Shown here in pieces: positions 4,744 to 5,541 of a DNA stretch of 5,541 bases. Location: positions 1 through 5,541 of the forward strand of contig CABUUE010000105.1 of NCBI GenBank assembly GCA_902494685.1, read 5' to 3'. Source of the DNA: an uncultured Collinsella sp. (GTDB taxonomy: Bacteria > Actinomycetota > Coriobacteriia > Coriobacteriales > Coriobacteriaceae). Position 1 is the first letter of the stretch; each line of letters starts with the position of its first letter. The position numbers and the translations under genes were made by a program. The notes beneath the pieces are model-generated. The model did not search any database. It was given only the letters and a program-made list of their open reading frames with translations, and was not told the origin of the DNA.

Positions 4744-5541
4744 TTAGGGGCGGACCTGACCGGTGCCTCGGAGCCTGTATTTGTAGGTGGTGAGGGCCTC
4801 GGCGGCGAAGGGGCCGCGGGCGTGGAGCTTTTGGGTCGAGATGCCGATCTCGGCGCCCAGGCCAAACTCGCCGCCGTCGGTGAAGCGCGTGCTGGCGTTG
4901 GCGTACACGGCCGAGGCATCGACCGCATCCAGGAAGCGCTCGCAAGCATCCGTGTCCTCGGCAACGATGGCCTCGGAGTGCATCGTGCCGTAGCGGTTGA
5001 TGTGTGCGATGGCCTCGTCCTCGTTTGCCACGACCTTCACGCTCATCTCGAGCGCCAGGTACTCGCGACCCCAGTCCTCCTCAGTCGCGGGGACGTAGTC
5101 ATCGCCCTCTACAAAGCCGGCGTCGGCGCACGCGGCGCACGTGACCTCGTCGCCGTGAATGAGCACGCCGTGGTCGTGCAGCACGGCAACGACCGCAGGC
5201 AAAAACGCATCGGCCACAGCACGGTCGACCAACAGCGACTCGGCGGCATTGCACACGCCTACGCGCTGGGTCTTGGCATTAACGATAATGTTGAGCGCCT
5301 TATCAAAGTCGGCGGATTCATGCACGTAGATGTGGCAGTTGCCCGTGCCCGTCTCGATAACCGGAACGAGCGACCCGCGCACGCAGCGCTGGATCAGGCC
5401 TGCACCGCCGCGCGGAATGAGTACGTCGACAATGCCGCGGAGCTTCATGAGCTCGCCAGTGGCCTCGCGGTCGGTGGACTCGATCATCGACACGGCCTCG
5501 CGCGGGAAGCCCTTGGCCTCGAGCGCATCGGCCAGCAGCTC
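4744..5541 (-). CDS. proA: Glutamate-5-semialdehyde dehydrogenase (gamma-glutamyl phosphate reductase), C-terminal part
   Basis: ProA reduces gamma-glutamyl phosphate with NADPH to glutamate-5-semialdehyde, the second step of proline synthesis from glutamate, in the cytoplasm. The window holds the last 265 residues of a protein normally about 415-430 long; the N-terminal part is beyond 5541. The aldehyde-dehydrogenase-type catalytic cysteine is in NAKTQRVGVCNAAESLLV (about residue 97 of this fragment). Other family-specific segments are IPRGGAGLIQ, SLVPVIETGTGNCHIYV, and the C-terminal EFGLGAEIGISTQKLHARGPFAAEALTTYKY (split here for reading: EFGLGAEIGISTQK, LHARGPFAAEALTTYKY). The stop is TAA at 4746-4744. 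ProA often lies next to proB, which would then be to the right outside the window. No frameshift is seen. It converges on the HD gene with a hairpin between them. Confidence 0.96.
   Translation of the reverse strand, partial: ELLADALEAKGFPREAVSMIESTDREATGELMKLRGIVDVLIPRGGAGLIQRCVRGSLVPVIETGTGNCHIYVHESADFDKALNIIVNAKTQRVGVCNAAESLLVDRAVADAFLPAVVAVLHDHGVLIHGDEVTCAACADAGFVEGDDYVPATEEDWGREYLALEMSVKVVANEDEAIAHINRYGTMHSEAIVAEDTDACERFLDAVDASAVYANASTRFTDGGEFGLGAEIGISTQKLHARGPFAAEALTTYKYRLRGTGQVRP

Noticed and set aside
4668..4993. Small frames overlapping the end of proA on both strands
   Set aside because: They are shadows of the proA reading frame, rich in Arg/Pro/Ala as expected of off-frame GC-rich sequence, with no independent support.
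1..5541. CRISPR array, tRNA, rRNA, insertion sequence or prophage genes
   Set aside because: No regularly spaced repeats, cloverleaf-like segments, rRNA motifs, transposase or phage-type proteins were seen on either strand.

Overview
This is a GC-rich chromosomal window that looks like a gut actinobacterium of class Coriobacteriia, most likely Collinsella or a close relative. The basis is the codon usage, the sequence character of ArgS, CarD and ProA, and an argS-to-rho-like gene order that echoes the argS...rho-rpmE-prfA order of Actinobacteria. The genus call is a judgement from memory, not a search result.

Layout from left to right. Positions 1-492 (minus) hold the 5' part of a gene whose product starts as a long disordered Ala/Pro/Thr and Lys/Arg-rich segment, best guessed as the N-terminal extension of transcription termination factor Rho. 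Positions 493-1281 are a 789-nt gap. It holds a promoter and a structured leader for that gene, then a repeat-rich stretch (about 666-1117) with two diverged copies of a 68-nt unit, then a strong terminator for argS. Positions 1282-3135 (minus) are complete argS (617 aa). Positions 3136-3477 are a divergent promoter region with several TGCATAA-type dyads. Positions 3478-3963 (plus) encode a CarD/CdnL-family RNA polymerase-binding regulator, and 4072-4671 (plus) an HD-superfamily hydrolase. Positions 4744-5541 (minus) are the C-terminal 265 residues of ProA (glutamate-5-semialdehyde dehydrogenase), whose 5' end lies outside the window.

Functionally this is mostly core housekeeping: transcription control (rho-like gene, carD), translation (argS) and proline synthesis (proA). 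I see no phage, transposase, CRISPR array, rRNA or tRNA. The unexplained structure is between genes. An identical 39-nt hairpin, loop included, follows both carD and the HD gene. A 68-nt repeat pair keeps its length and reading frame between argS and the rho-like gene. A TTATGCA-N11-TGCATAA dyad lies between argS and carD, a second dyad sits at the predicted carD start site, and the rho-like leader can form mutually exclusive stems. None of these proves a new system, but they are the parts worth following up.
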